64,000 bases of DNA from Hymenolepis diminuta (taxonomy: Eukaryota > Platyhelminthes > Cestoda > Cyclophyllidea > Hymenolepididae): positions 434,001 through 498,000 of the forward strand of contig CAADRB010000034.1 in NCBI GenBank assembly GCA_900708905.1, in the 5' to 3' direction. The number at the start of each line of letters is the position of its first letter. Positions within the stretch are counted from its first letter, which is position 1. Position numbers and translations under genes: made by a program. Of this stretch, positions 25,547 to 34,574 are shown piece after piece. The notes under the pieces are model-generated. The model saw nothing but the letters and a program-made list of their open reading frames with translations, was not told the origin of the DNA and did not search any database.

Positions 25547-25990
25547 ATGCCTATGAGATTATTTTTAATAGCACATGGAAATATTATGAAGACACTACGT
25601 TTGATTACCATTTTAATTGATGAATTTGTCCTACACCGATTTTTATATATTTTGTATTTCGTCTTATATTTTTCTCCGTTATCTTTTATCTCTGTTTTAT
25701 GTTTCTATTCGGGGATAGTGTTTTTACTCCCAGCAGTTGTTGATTTGATATTTAGTCATGGTGTCATGATTTTCGTGCTATCTTGTTTAACATCCATTAT
25801 GTTCATCTTTTACTTGAGGCTTATACAAGCAGGTTGTCGTTTAAGCTATTCTGATATTCCTAGTTTTCGCGCACCTTACATTCCACCATTAATCACTTAC
25901 TATTCAGCATCTTCATTATGCATGCTCACAGCCTTGAGAGTTAGTTCGTTCTTACTCATTCTCCTTTTTGCAACATATACGTTCTCCTGA
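25547..25990 (+). CDS. Weak candidate: hydrophobic 147-codon open frame
   Basis: It would encode a small protein of several Leu/Ile/Phe-rich segments, at first sight a multi-pass membrane protein. I recognise no family. The plus strand here is strongly T-rich, which alone removes stop codons and yields hydrophobic residues, so chance is the leading explanation. It sits between TADA2B and Dia with no obvious splice sites joining it to either. Confidence 0.15.
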   Translation: MPMRLFLIAHGNIMKTLRLITILIDEFVLHRFLYILYFVLYFSPLSFISVLCFYSGIVFLLPAVVDLIFSHGVMIFVLSCLTSIMFIFYLRLIQAGCRLSYSDIPSFRAPYIPPLITYYSASSLCMLTALRVSSFLLILLFATYTFS

Positions 25991-26149
25991 AAATACAAGC
26001 AGCCAGTGACGTCCTCTGTTTACGTGATGAAATAGTTGTATCGAGTTTAAGTCTTCAGTGCCTTGTGTTTCGAATTCAGGGGGCTTACATCTCTGTTGTA
26101 TTTCTATTTAAGCTCGAATTTAAATTCTCAGGCTTTTAAAAGGAATACG

Positions 26150-26225
26150 TTTTCCAACACTTATCTTGAGCAGAGAAGTGGTGTCCTGGGGTCCATCAGA
26201 TGAGACATTTGCTTTCCGTCAATAC
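26150..26225 (-). repeat. SINE-like tail fragment
   Basis: The minus strand reads GTCTCATCTGATGGACCCC, then CCACTTCTCTGCTCAAGATA. This matches the tail of the copies at 31.7 kb (CTCCTCTGCTCAAGATGAGT) and 38.1 kb. No head is visible. Confidence 0.4.
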
Positions 26226-27178
26226 GCTATCTAAATAATTGTTTATTGAATTGTTGACTCTAACTTTGTCAGGCGTGGAAGTCAACTGCTACGTCACCGA
26301 TTAACTGGATTCGAGGTAATTTAGAATTTTCTCTAGTAGAACTTGTCGAATACGAAATTAAGTATTCTACTGCTAAAAATTCACAATCGAAAATGTACTT
26401 TCTTATTTGCACACATGTATCTGAGATCAGTTTTCATGTTATTTGATAGCATTAAGATGTGGATCAACTTAGTATACAATGGATGGGTAGTGATGCTGAT
26501 CTTGTCCAGATCACATTTTTCTGTAAGGTGATTCAAAAGCAGCTCTCTTTTTTTCAAAATCAAACCTTTTAACTATGTTTCCTTAAATAGAATTAGCATA
26601 TTGGAGCATACATGAGGTTTTGTTTGAAATTCGAAATTCACCTATTTTCTAAACCGCTCAGCACTTCCTTTGCGAATCTATGGCCTTAAGTTTGATCTGA
26701 CAGCTCCTAAATTCTGGAGGTGGTAGTTTGTCGGTATTTATCTATTTTTATGATTTCTTATTCATTCCTCTGAACTCATTTTTAGCCAAGTACATAATAT
26801 ATAGTATTCTTCGAGATTGATCACATTAAGGCTCATATCCAGATGTACAAAAACCAAAATATATTTTCCAAAAGTAAGAAGTTTGTTCGGATCTTTGTGT
26901 CTCTTTTTATTAACTTATTCATAACTTGAGAGGTTGGAATAATAGTTACTAAAAGTGTCGTTAACTTCATGTTTCCTTAATTGTGTATGAACAACTAAAT
27001 GCGCTTGAATGTCCTAGATTATGTGCATTTGGACTAATTCATTAGAATCGATGACAAATTTCCCTCTTATTCTTTCCATTTTTACTCTCACTTTGCTTAC
27101 TTTGAGTTTCATACTTAATTCTCTTTAATCGCGTAAACAATTCCCTTCTTCGGTGCATGTCGACATTGAAGAAAGCAC

Positions 27179-27197
27179 GTGTGTGTGTGTGTGTGTG
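27179..27197 (+). repeat. GT dinucleotide microsatellite
   Basis: Nine and a half GT units, about 60 nt upstream of the 3' splice site leading into the Dia coding exon. Probably variable in length between individuals. Confidence 0.8.
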
Positions 27198-27287
27198 CCT
27201 AGTAACCTTGTGTGCCTCCACCTCACGCACTAACTCCCTTCTTCTTGTATGCCTTTTCCAGTTCACCATCACTGCCAGCATTGAATC

Positions 27288-30200
27288 ATGGACGGCAAAC
27301 GAGAATCCAAGAAGGAATCGAAGAAGGGCCTCAAGAACATGCTCTCTCTGCGTAGGAAAGAGGCACCAGGGTCAGCTGGCAGTGCAGGTTACAGTACTGC
27401 AGGAAATGGTTACTCACGTGACCCTTCAACTGGCTCCTATCACAACGGTGGACGTGCTCAGCGCAGCCCTTCAGAAACCCCTCGTCTCTCATTCGATAAT
27501 TCCAATCTCAGCCAGTACTCCGAGGAGAAGATCAATGAGCTCTTTGAATCCATGCTGGAGGATATGAACATCTCTGGAGATAAACGAGCCCCTTTGTTGG
27601 ATAAACCCCTTAAATTTAAAATCGAAATGCTTGCGTCTTCAAAATATGGAGCGAGTAAAACATCAGGTAGTCCTGCTCATTATTGTAAGGAGTTGGGGAA
27701 CGCGAAACTCTTTAGTGAAAAGGAAATCTCTAAGACGCTCGAATCTCTCCGAGTTGCTCTCCTTAATGGACGAGTTAGTTGGGTGAAAGAGTTCAACAAC
27801 AAAGATAATGGTGGTTTGAACCTTCTCCTTGAGTTTCTCGCTCCTACTCAGAATCGAACTATTACTTACCTGAGTTTGAGATGTGTTCGTGCCCTTGGTA
27901 ACTGTGGTTATGGTCTCTATGCTTTGGTTGATCATGATACTGCTTCTACATTCATTTCGAGATGTCTCAATGTTCACGATGTTCCCCTTATGGAATGTTC
28001 TCTTGAGCTGCTCTCTACGATGGCCATGTGCAGTCTGAAAGGTCATGAAAAAGTCCTCGAAGGTTTGACCTTCTGTTCAGAATTCACTCCCAATCATCCC
28101 CCTAGATTTGAACCCCTGATCCAAGGTCTTTCCAACCCTGATCTTGCTTGCGCCTGTCTGCAGCTCATTAACGTTCTTGTTTCTGCTCGATTCCTCTCTG
28201 AAGAGACTATTGTTCTGGACCATCGTATCCACCTCCGTTTAGAACTCGCCAATCTTGGTCTTAATCAATGTCTCTCAGAGTTGGATAAATCCACTGATCC
28301 CAACGTGATCAATCATGTGGGTATCTACCGGCGATTCGCTGAGGCGGATAATATTGAACTGTGCGAGCGGTTCGATGTTGCTAGGGCAGATTTGAATGAT
28401 CTGGAACAGGTCTACCGACTCATACAAAGATCTGTGTCCAACACTCCCTCGGAGAAGATTTTTTTATCGATTCTTCAGCATCTTTTGTTCATTAGAGAGG
28501 AGCCCTACCGGCAGCATTACTACAACCTCCTAAATGGAATTGTTGCCCAAGTTGTGCTACAAACCGATGGTGTTGATATTGACCCGGCTTTGGGTACCTT
28601 GCGTCTGGATATAGAAGGAACTGTTAACGCGTTGATGGAAGCATATAAGCAGTCAGATGGAGGAAGTGGGGCCAAAGTGGAGGAATTGCAAAAGAAGTTA
28701 GATCAAGCTCTACAGGAAAAACAGGAGTTGGAGGCCACACTTGAGAATCTGAAATCAAATATGGCCAGTCGTGGTGGGGTCAGTACTGGTGAAGAAATGG
28801 GTAGCAGCACAGATGTACCCGCACCCCCTTCAGGAGCTCTTGTACCTNNNNNNNNNNNNNNNNNNNNNNNNNNNNNNNNNNNNNNNNNNNNNNNNNNNNN
28901 NNNNNNNNNNNNNNNNNNNNNNNNNNNNNNNNNNNNNNNNNNNNNNNNNNNNNNNNNNNNNNNNNNNNCAATGCCACCGCCCCCACCTCCTCCCCCAGGT
29001 GGGAGTATTCCGCCACCTCCTGGTGTTCCTCCCATGTTTTCAGGCGTATCCGCATCTCCACCCCTTCCCTTTGGCATGAAAGCCAAACCCGTCTATAAAC
29101 CCAAACTACCCATGAAAAAGGCCAACTGGGATAAAGTGGATCAGAAGGATCTAGCTGAGGACTCGGTCTGGGTGAAAATGCAGGAGAGTGAGCTCGCGTC
29201 GGACGATCTACTCGCTTCCCTGACGGAGAATTTTAACACTAAGCCGAAGAAGTTTGCCGGGAGTGGTGATAGTGTAGCTGGGGAAGGGGATCAGAGTAGT
29301 GCTGGGGCAGCAGCTATAGCCAGGAAAGCGAAACACTTGAAAGTTTTGGATGGCAAAACTGCTCAAGCACTGTCTATTCTTCTTGGTTCATTAAAAGTTC
29401 CCTATGATGAACTTCGAAGACGAATTGTTGAGATTGATGAAGCTTTACTCACTCCGGGCATTGTGGAACAATTGTTAAAGGCTCTTCCAGAACAGGAGGT
29501 GATTAATCAAGTTGTTGAGTTGTCTGGCGATTATGATGAGTTAGCAGAGGCTGAACAGTTCCTCTGTAAGGTGGGCACAATAAAAAAACTCTTACCACGT
29601 CTGAAATCAATACTGTTTAAAATGCGCTTCCAGGAGAGAGTGGATGAGATCAAGCCCGATATTGTTGCGGTAACTGAGGCATTGAAGGAGTTGAGACAGA
29701 GCAAACACCTTGTTCGGGGGATCGAACTTGTACTCCTGTTTGGAAACTACCTCAACGCTGGTTCTCGTAATGCTCAATCTCTGGGCTTCCATCTCTCATT
29801 CCTCCCCAAATTGACAGACACAAAGGATATTGTTGGAAAGTCTACTCTTCTTCACTTCTTGATTAGAGTTCTTGAAAATAAGTTTCCTGATAGTGTATTT
29901 GGCCTCACCAATGACTTATCCTACATTGATCGAGCATCACATTTCTCTGAGGATGCTACGGCTGCTGCTATTGCCGAAATGAAAAGGTCAGCGGACGCAT
30001 TGGAGAATGATTTGAGAACGTACATAACCACAGATCCTAAAGACAATTATTCCACTGTAATGAAACAATTCCTCACGGAAGCCCAACAACAGATAGAAGT
30101 GATTGAGAGTATGTTTAAACGAGTGAATGAGCGGTATACGGAAGTGGCCAAGTACTTTGCCTTCGATCCTAACAAGTACCCAATTGAGAGTCTTTTAAAT

Positions 30201-30584
30201 GATATGAGTAAGTTCCTCTACTCCTTCAAGCGTGCCGTGACGGAAATCCAGGAACAGAAGGAATTCGAGGAGAAACAGAAAAGGTTGCTGGAGGAAAGGC
30301 AGAGACGAGAGGAAGAGAAGGCTCAGCTGCGTACTACAGACAAAGTTCCTGGTGGAATCACAAGAAAACCCACAGAAGACGACGGAAATGTTATCGACAA
30401 TCTCATTGAGTCACTCAAAAGTGGTGCCGCTTTCGGTGCAGACGGTTTTGGTGCACCTGTCAGACGTCCTAGGAATCGACATATTCCTCCTGGAGCTAAT
30501 ATGTCTCCCGCGGCTGTCGCCCTGCGTCAGAATCTCGTTCGACAACGATCCAGACGTCTGGTTCAACCCTTGGAAGGTCGATAA
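27288..30584 (+). CDS. dia: Diaphanous-related formin (about 1098 aa, single coding exon)
   Basis: Nucleates and elongates unbranched actin filaments downstream of Rho GTPases. The start is firm: an in-frame TGA lies 6 nt before the ATG. A splice acceptor (CCTTTTCCAG) ends at 27261, so a noncoding leader exon or trans-splice site is likely. Domains in order: basic N-terminus; GTPase-binding/FH3 armadillo region, about 70-450; short coiled coil, about 463-493; proline-rich FH1, about 508-585, interrupted by 121 unknown bases at 28848-28968; FH2 from about 600 (KPKLPMKKANWDKVD), including the GNYLNAGSRNAQSLGF motif at 819-834; then a charged helix. A DAD lies at 1035-1048 (VIDNLIESLKSGAAF) with a basic tail (RQRSRR), implying autoinhibition by the N-terminus. 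The frame is kept across the gap, so the gap length is probably near correct. The lack of introns stands out beside the neighbouring genes. Confidence 0.95.
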   Translation: MDGKRESKKESKKGLKNMLSLRRKEAPGSAGSAGYSTAGNGYSRDPSTGSYHNGGRAQRSPSETPRLSFDNSNLSQYSEEKINELFESMLEDMNISGDKRAPLLDKPLKFKIEMLASSKYGASKTSGSPAHYCKELGNAKLFSEKEISKTLESLRVALLNGRVSWVKEFNNKDNGGLNLLLEFLAPTQNRTITYLSLRCVRALGNCGYGLYALVDHDTASTFISRCLNVHDVPLMECSLELLSTMAMCSLKGHEKVLEGLTFCSEFTPNHPPRFEPLIQGLSNPDLACACLQLINVLVSARFLSEETIVLDHRIHLRLELANLGLNQCLSELDKSTDPNVINHVGIYRRFAEADNIELCERFDVARADLNDLEQVYRLIQRSVSNTPSEKIFLSILQHLLFIREEPYRQHYYNLLNGIVAQVVLQTDGVDIDPALGTLRLDIEGTVNALMEAYKQSDGGSGAKVEELQKKLDQALQEKQELEATLENLKSNMASRGGVSTGEEMGSSTDVPAPPSGALVPXXXXXXXXXXXXXXXXXXXXXXXXXXXXXXXXXXXXXXXXXMPPPPPPPPGGSIPPPPGVPPMFSGVSASPPLPFGMKAKPVYKPKLPMKKANWDKVDQKDLAEDSVWVKMQESELASDDLLASLTENFNTKPKKFAGSGDSVAGEGDQSSAGAAAIARKAKHLKVLDGKTAQALSILLGSLKVPYDELRRRIVEIDEALLTPGIVEQLLKALPEQEVINQVVELSGDYDELAEAEQFLCKVGTIKKLLPRLKSILFKMRFQERVDEIKPDIVAVTEALKELRQSKHLVRGIELVLLFGNYLNAGSRNAQSLGFHLSFLPKLTDTKDIVGKSTLLHFLIRVLENKFPDSVFGLTNDLSYIDRASHFSEDATAAAIAEMKRSADALENDLRTYITTDPKDNYSTVMKQFLTEAQQQIEVIESMFKRVNERYTEVAKYFAFDPNKYPIESLLNDMSKFLYSFKRAVTEIQEQKEFEEKQKRLLEERQRREEEKAQLRTTDKVPGGITRKPTEDDGNVIDNLIESLKSGAAFGADGFGAPVRRPRNRHIPPGANMSPAAVALRQNLVRQRSRRLVQPLEGR
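28848..28968. other. Assembly gap (121 N) inside the FH1 domain
   Basis: The run of N lies between two polyproline-coding stretches. Such low-complexity CCX repeats often defeat assembly. The true number of profilin-binding proline tracts in this formin is therefore unknown. Confidence 0.98.
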
Positions 30585-31564
30585 CTTTTTCCTTAATTCA
30601 TTTCCTCCTACTCTTTCAGTGCCCTTAACCTCTCAGTCCTTTACCAATTTTCTCATTTTCCCCCCACCCCATATTAGACTATTTTCACTACTTTTCTACC
30701 TGCTTTATTTACATATATACACACAAGTACAATGATAAAGGCACACACATATTTGATTCTGTGTTTGTTAGTGCGAGATAGATCGATGCCGAGATATATT
30801 GTAAACTGACTCGTGTCCGTGACTAATTGCTGAATGGCGACCTTGCGTGTACGGGTGGTTTTTCGATTGGTTGGCAAACTAATTTGTGTTTGTGGTTGAG
30901 TGTAGCGAGTATGTGTTATCGGCGTGTGTTTATTTGTGCAGGCAATGGTGGTGCACATTTACGACAATTATTGTGGTCCTGTGTGTATTTGCAGGCCTAG
31001 TAGGTCGGGTGGGCTGAGTTTGCACATGACGAGCTAGCTGTGCCACTGACAGATATTGTAATTGCTACTTATTCATGGCATTTATATTTGCATTCTGTGT
31101 GGTATGAGTAGAGAAGGTGATGACTCAAGTTTATGAGTGGAGTTGTACCTGTCTGCTCATGTATCTATTTCTAAACCTATATGCTTGAAGCAGTTGCTGA
31201 AAAAGTTGTTGATCACCCAAAAAAGGAATTTTAGGCTATTATGGGGGTGAGGTTCCATGTTTGTTTTTTAGTTTTGCGTTGATCCGAAAAGGGGATTTCC
31301 CCTTGTATTGAGTACTTTTTGAGAAGGTGGGTGACGGCTTGATAAAAGCATATGAAAAGTTATGACATTTTAGTTTCGTGACCTTTTGTCTAAGTTTCCA
31401 TATAGCTCTATTACGATCCAAGATACTTGGGGAAAGGCAGTTAGTGGCTATGTTCAGGTATTTGGAGTTGCCTGAAGCGCAATAGTACATTTGGATGTCC
31501 ATTTTTTTGTAAATGGAAGTGAGAGAAGTGGATATACAGCCCGAGAAAGTAATGAAGAGGGAGT

Positions 31565-31745
31565 GTAGTGTTCAAAATGCACGTCTGCCATACCAGAAGT
31601 CATGGATTCAATATTCATCGACCCGCGTTCATTGAGTTGCAGGACCCTCCGTAACTATTGAAATAAGTAAACAGAGTTAAGAGGGTTCCAGAATGTCTCT
31701 CCTCTGCTCAAGATGAGTTTCAGGAGACAGTTTCCTTTACCGAGC
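31565..31745 (+). repeat. SINE-like repeat copy
   Basis: Starts with a GCACGTCTGCCATACCAGAA block and GTCATGGATTCAAT (B-box position). Next is TTCATCGACCCGCGTTCATTGAG, given here only as a position marker for 31617-31639. The tail is GTCTCTCCTCTGCTCAAGAT. Blocks and order match the copies at 38.0 and 33.8 kb. Confidence 0.5.
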
Positions 31746-31975
31746 CTGATAATTATTGGTTGATAAGATGGCAGTGAGATGTCAAGTCATAGGCTTTTAC
31801 TACTGGGAATTTGCTTATTCATGTAGAAATGCACATATCTAAATTTTTTCAAATGAAACCGAGAGGTTCGGAATTTTTATGAATACAACCTGCTACATCT
31901 CAAGTTTAATTTCTGTGTCCTATATATCTGGAATCTACTAGAGGTAAGAGCCTTTTGTAGTATATTAGATATTGG

Positions 31976-31981
31976 AATAAA
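31976..31981 (+). terminator. Candidate poly(A) signal of Dia
   Basis: AATAAA about 1.4 kb past the Dia stop codon. I found no earlier canonical hexamer on this strand after the stop. A variant signal could act sooner. Confidence 0.3.
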
Positions 31982-33699
31982 AAGCACATCCAGAGCTGAA
32001 TAAATTTCTAATATAAGGTTGTCATACCAATCGCGATAGTAGAACAGTGGTGGTGTTTTGATTGTAAACTTGCTTGTCCTTCTCTAGTTCTGTTCAATTA
32101 ACAATGTTTGTACAGATTTAATCGCCCTTGGATAGATTGTAGTTCGTCATCACTGTTATTCTCATAAATACCGGTTTTTACCAACTGCTTATGTAGATTA
32201 GAGAAGGAACCAATCCGTGTACATCACAAATATTTGCACACAAGCCCCGTGTGATGTGTGTCATGAGATGATTATGTGCAGGATCACATGGTGCTCACAA
32301 AACTACAATTCACATTTACCAGGTTAACTCCTCTGGGACTGGGTTGTTTACATGGCTTTATTGATCGCTTAGTACATGTTGTATTTAATGTACGCATAAA
32401 AATGTACTTGTTGATGCACGTAGAGTGCGTTTACACAGCTAATTAGATTTTCTGAGTTTGTTCAAGCATGCCTTTATGCTTTTAGCATCCCACATGTTGT
32501 ATATATAAATTTCTTTTAACAGGAGGACAGCCCTATGTATAGTGCCTACTAAGAGGCGGAGAAAGGTAAATCGGGGGTTCAGTCTTAAAACAAAGATTTC
32601 TGCAGAACTCTAGTTGCGTTCTGGGCCTCTCTGTCCTTATAAACTTCCTTCCTTGAGATTTCCGGGAGTGTTAAATTGGAACTTAACTTTCATTGTGAAT
32701 GCTGGGTTTGCATTCACTTACTTAAATCCAGTTTAAATTCGTCTCACTACAGAAGAAAGCACATACCCGAATTTCTCAAATTTAGAAGATTGGATAGTGC
32801 GCCACTCCCATCTTCAGAATTACGCAGCCGCTGACAGGTATAAACTAACGAGATTTTTCTTCAGATATTCAAGATAGCAGGATGATAATTAAAAGCGGAA
32901 GTCGCTAGCGTGTATAGTTATAAGATTTTCGAAATCTTATGTTTTTGAGAATCGGCTGATGAGCTTCTGATCTTGATAGACCTTCGGTTGTGGTGACTAA
33001 TGATATCCAGGGTTTGACTTCGCATTATCGAATACACACAATTATCTTTATTGCCTATTTGAAATCGTGCTTTGTGTGGTTGGTCTTCCTTATTCACATG
33101 TTTTTTCTCAGAAAAAACAGCTGTTATTGTTTTTAAAGATGTCCCGATCTACAGAGTTCATTCTTATTGATAGGATAAATATCGGTGGGGAAATCGATAT
33201 TTAATATCGCTTATGTGCGTGCTTATTATGCTGTTTTTTTTCTGTGAAATTGCATTATTTGAACAAAGTCTGTTTTCTGTATCAGTGTTAGCAAATACCG
33301 TTTTGTGGTTCACGAATCTATAATACCTGAAGTTGGGAGTATCAACACCTAGTCACAATCTGGATTTACATATGGCCACGATTTAGAGCACTTTCTCAAG
33401 TAAGGAATCGTGATACTTTCACTCACTTCAGTTGGGGCTCGCAATTGTGTTTACAGTTTCAAACCATTTCACCACAGTGCAATCTTCAACTGTTATGGTA
33501 GTCTTGAATTGCATGATACTGACTGACCATCAAGTTATAACTACTGTAAAAATACACAATTGTCAATATTATTAATAAAACTTAAATTGATTGATATGTC
33601 CAGGCAAAATCACACTTTCGTGTTCACTAAGTACACTTTTAGCAAAATAACGTGAATTTAACAATTTGAAGGTAATTTCCCGAGCCCATTAAAAAGATA

Positions 33700-33880
33700 G
33701 ATAGTTAGGCCATGTCTTTTCTCGCATTCCACCACCCCTCCTGTTGATTCGAAGTAGTCAGTGCGTTTGACCACTCGCACCACTGGATATGCACCGATGA
33801 ACATCGTTCTCATAATCCCTGTCTTGACAGACGTGCGCATTGATCAATACGTCACTGTTGTCAAGCTCGGTGGAGGTCTT
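33700..33880 (-). repeat. SINE-like repeat copy
   Basis: The minus strand reads GCGCACGTCTGTCAAGACAG, then GGATTATGAGAACG, ATCCAGTGGTGCGAGTGGTC, and AACAGGAGGGGTGGTGGAAT. The last block matches the body of the copy at 23.4 kb, and the first matches the heads at 31.6 and 40.0 kb. Confidence 0.55.
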
Positions 33881-34574
33881 TTCTAATACTACTCTTGGGT
33901 GAAGGAAACATTTTGAAGCCTCTGAGATACTCGCTTTCTATCATCCCGCTGGTTTTAATCGGAATGGTTAGTAATTTAAGTCACTGGATTTGTATCGACA
34001 GGTGTCGATATCGTGAATTCTGATTTAACAGGTGTGCACATAAGCATCAAGGCACTGGCGCTTGCAGTTCGTTTTAGTCAGTTTTTATGAGAAACCCGAT
34101 GTCAATGTTCTCAATTATTGTGCATTCAGTAGTACAAATAAACTATGTTTTCCGACTGATGGTGACACACAACCGTGGCATTATAAATCAGTCTCAGTCT
34201 TAACAGGAAATTTCACGCAGAACTAGAATGCTCTATGCCTTTTTAAATTGACAATCGTGTGACAGGTTTGATCGGTAGAAGTAAATTATCCAAGTTTGAA
34301 TCGGGTTTTCAATGATTGATTACGACTGGAGACGTAAAGTTAATTTAGCGATTTATTATAGAAAATCTTATAGATGTGTGTAAAATTATGAATAATGTAA
34401 TTTGGATCAAGAGTAAGAGGGATCAATAATCTTGTCGCGATGACTACTTCCGTCTGAAGCAGCTTGGAATTGGGATTAAGCATATTTCAGGTTCGACTTT
34501 CTCATTAGTCTTCGAATATCCATCTTAGTCTACCTGCTGCTTGGTGGCCTACATAAGTTTGATTCAGACTTTAG

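Larger units (their letters stand above)
22706..27261. other. Spacer between TADA2B and Dia
   Basis: It starts with the T-rich 3' UTR of TADA2B, which probably ends near 23060. It then holds a reverse SINE-like copy (23285-23462), an AT-rich tract, a T-rich tract from about 25200 to 26000 with a weak hydrophobic open frame, a SINE tail fragment near 26.2 kb and a GT microsatellite before the Dia splice acceptor. A noncoding first exon of Dia probably lies here but could not be placed. Confidence 0.45.
30585..34574. other. Dia 3' UTR and spacer before the beta-rich gene
   Basis: The first 1.4 kb is T/G-rich and probably 3' UTR. Two SINE-like copies follow (31565-31745 and 33700-33880). A possible small exon at 32523-32565 has AG/GT borders and a phase compatible with the exon at 34575, but it encodes only RTALCIVPTKRRRK and may be chance. 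Other upstream exons of that gene were not found. Confidence 0.4.

Noticed and set aside
28703..29086. Gly-rich reverse frames opposite the Dia FH1 region
   Set aside because: Antisense shadow of polyproline codons across the gap.
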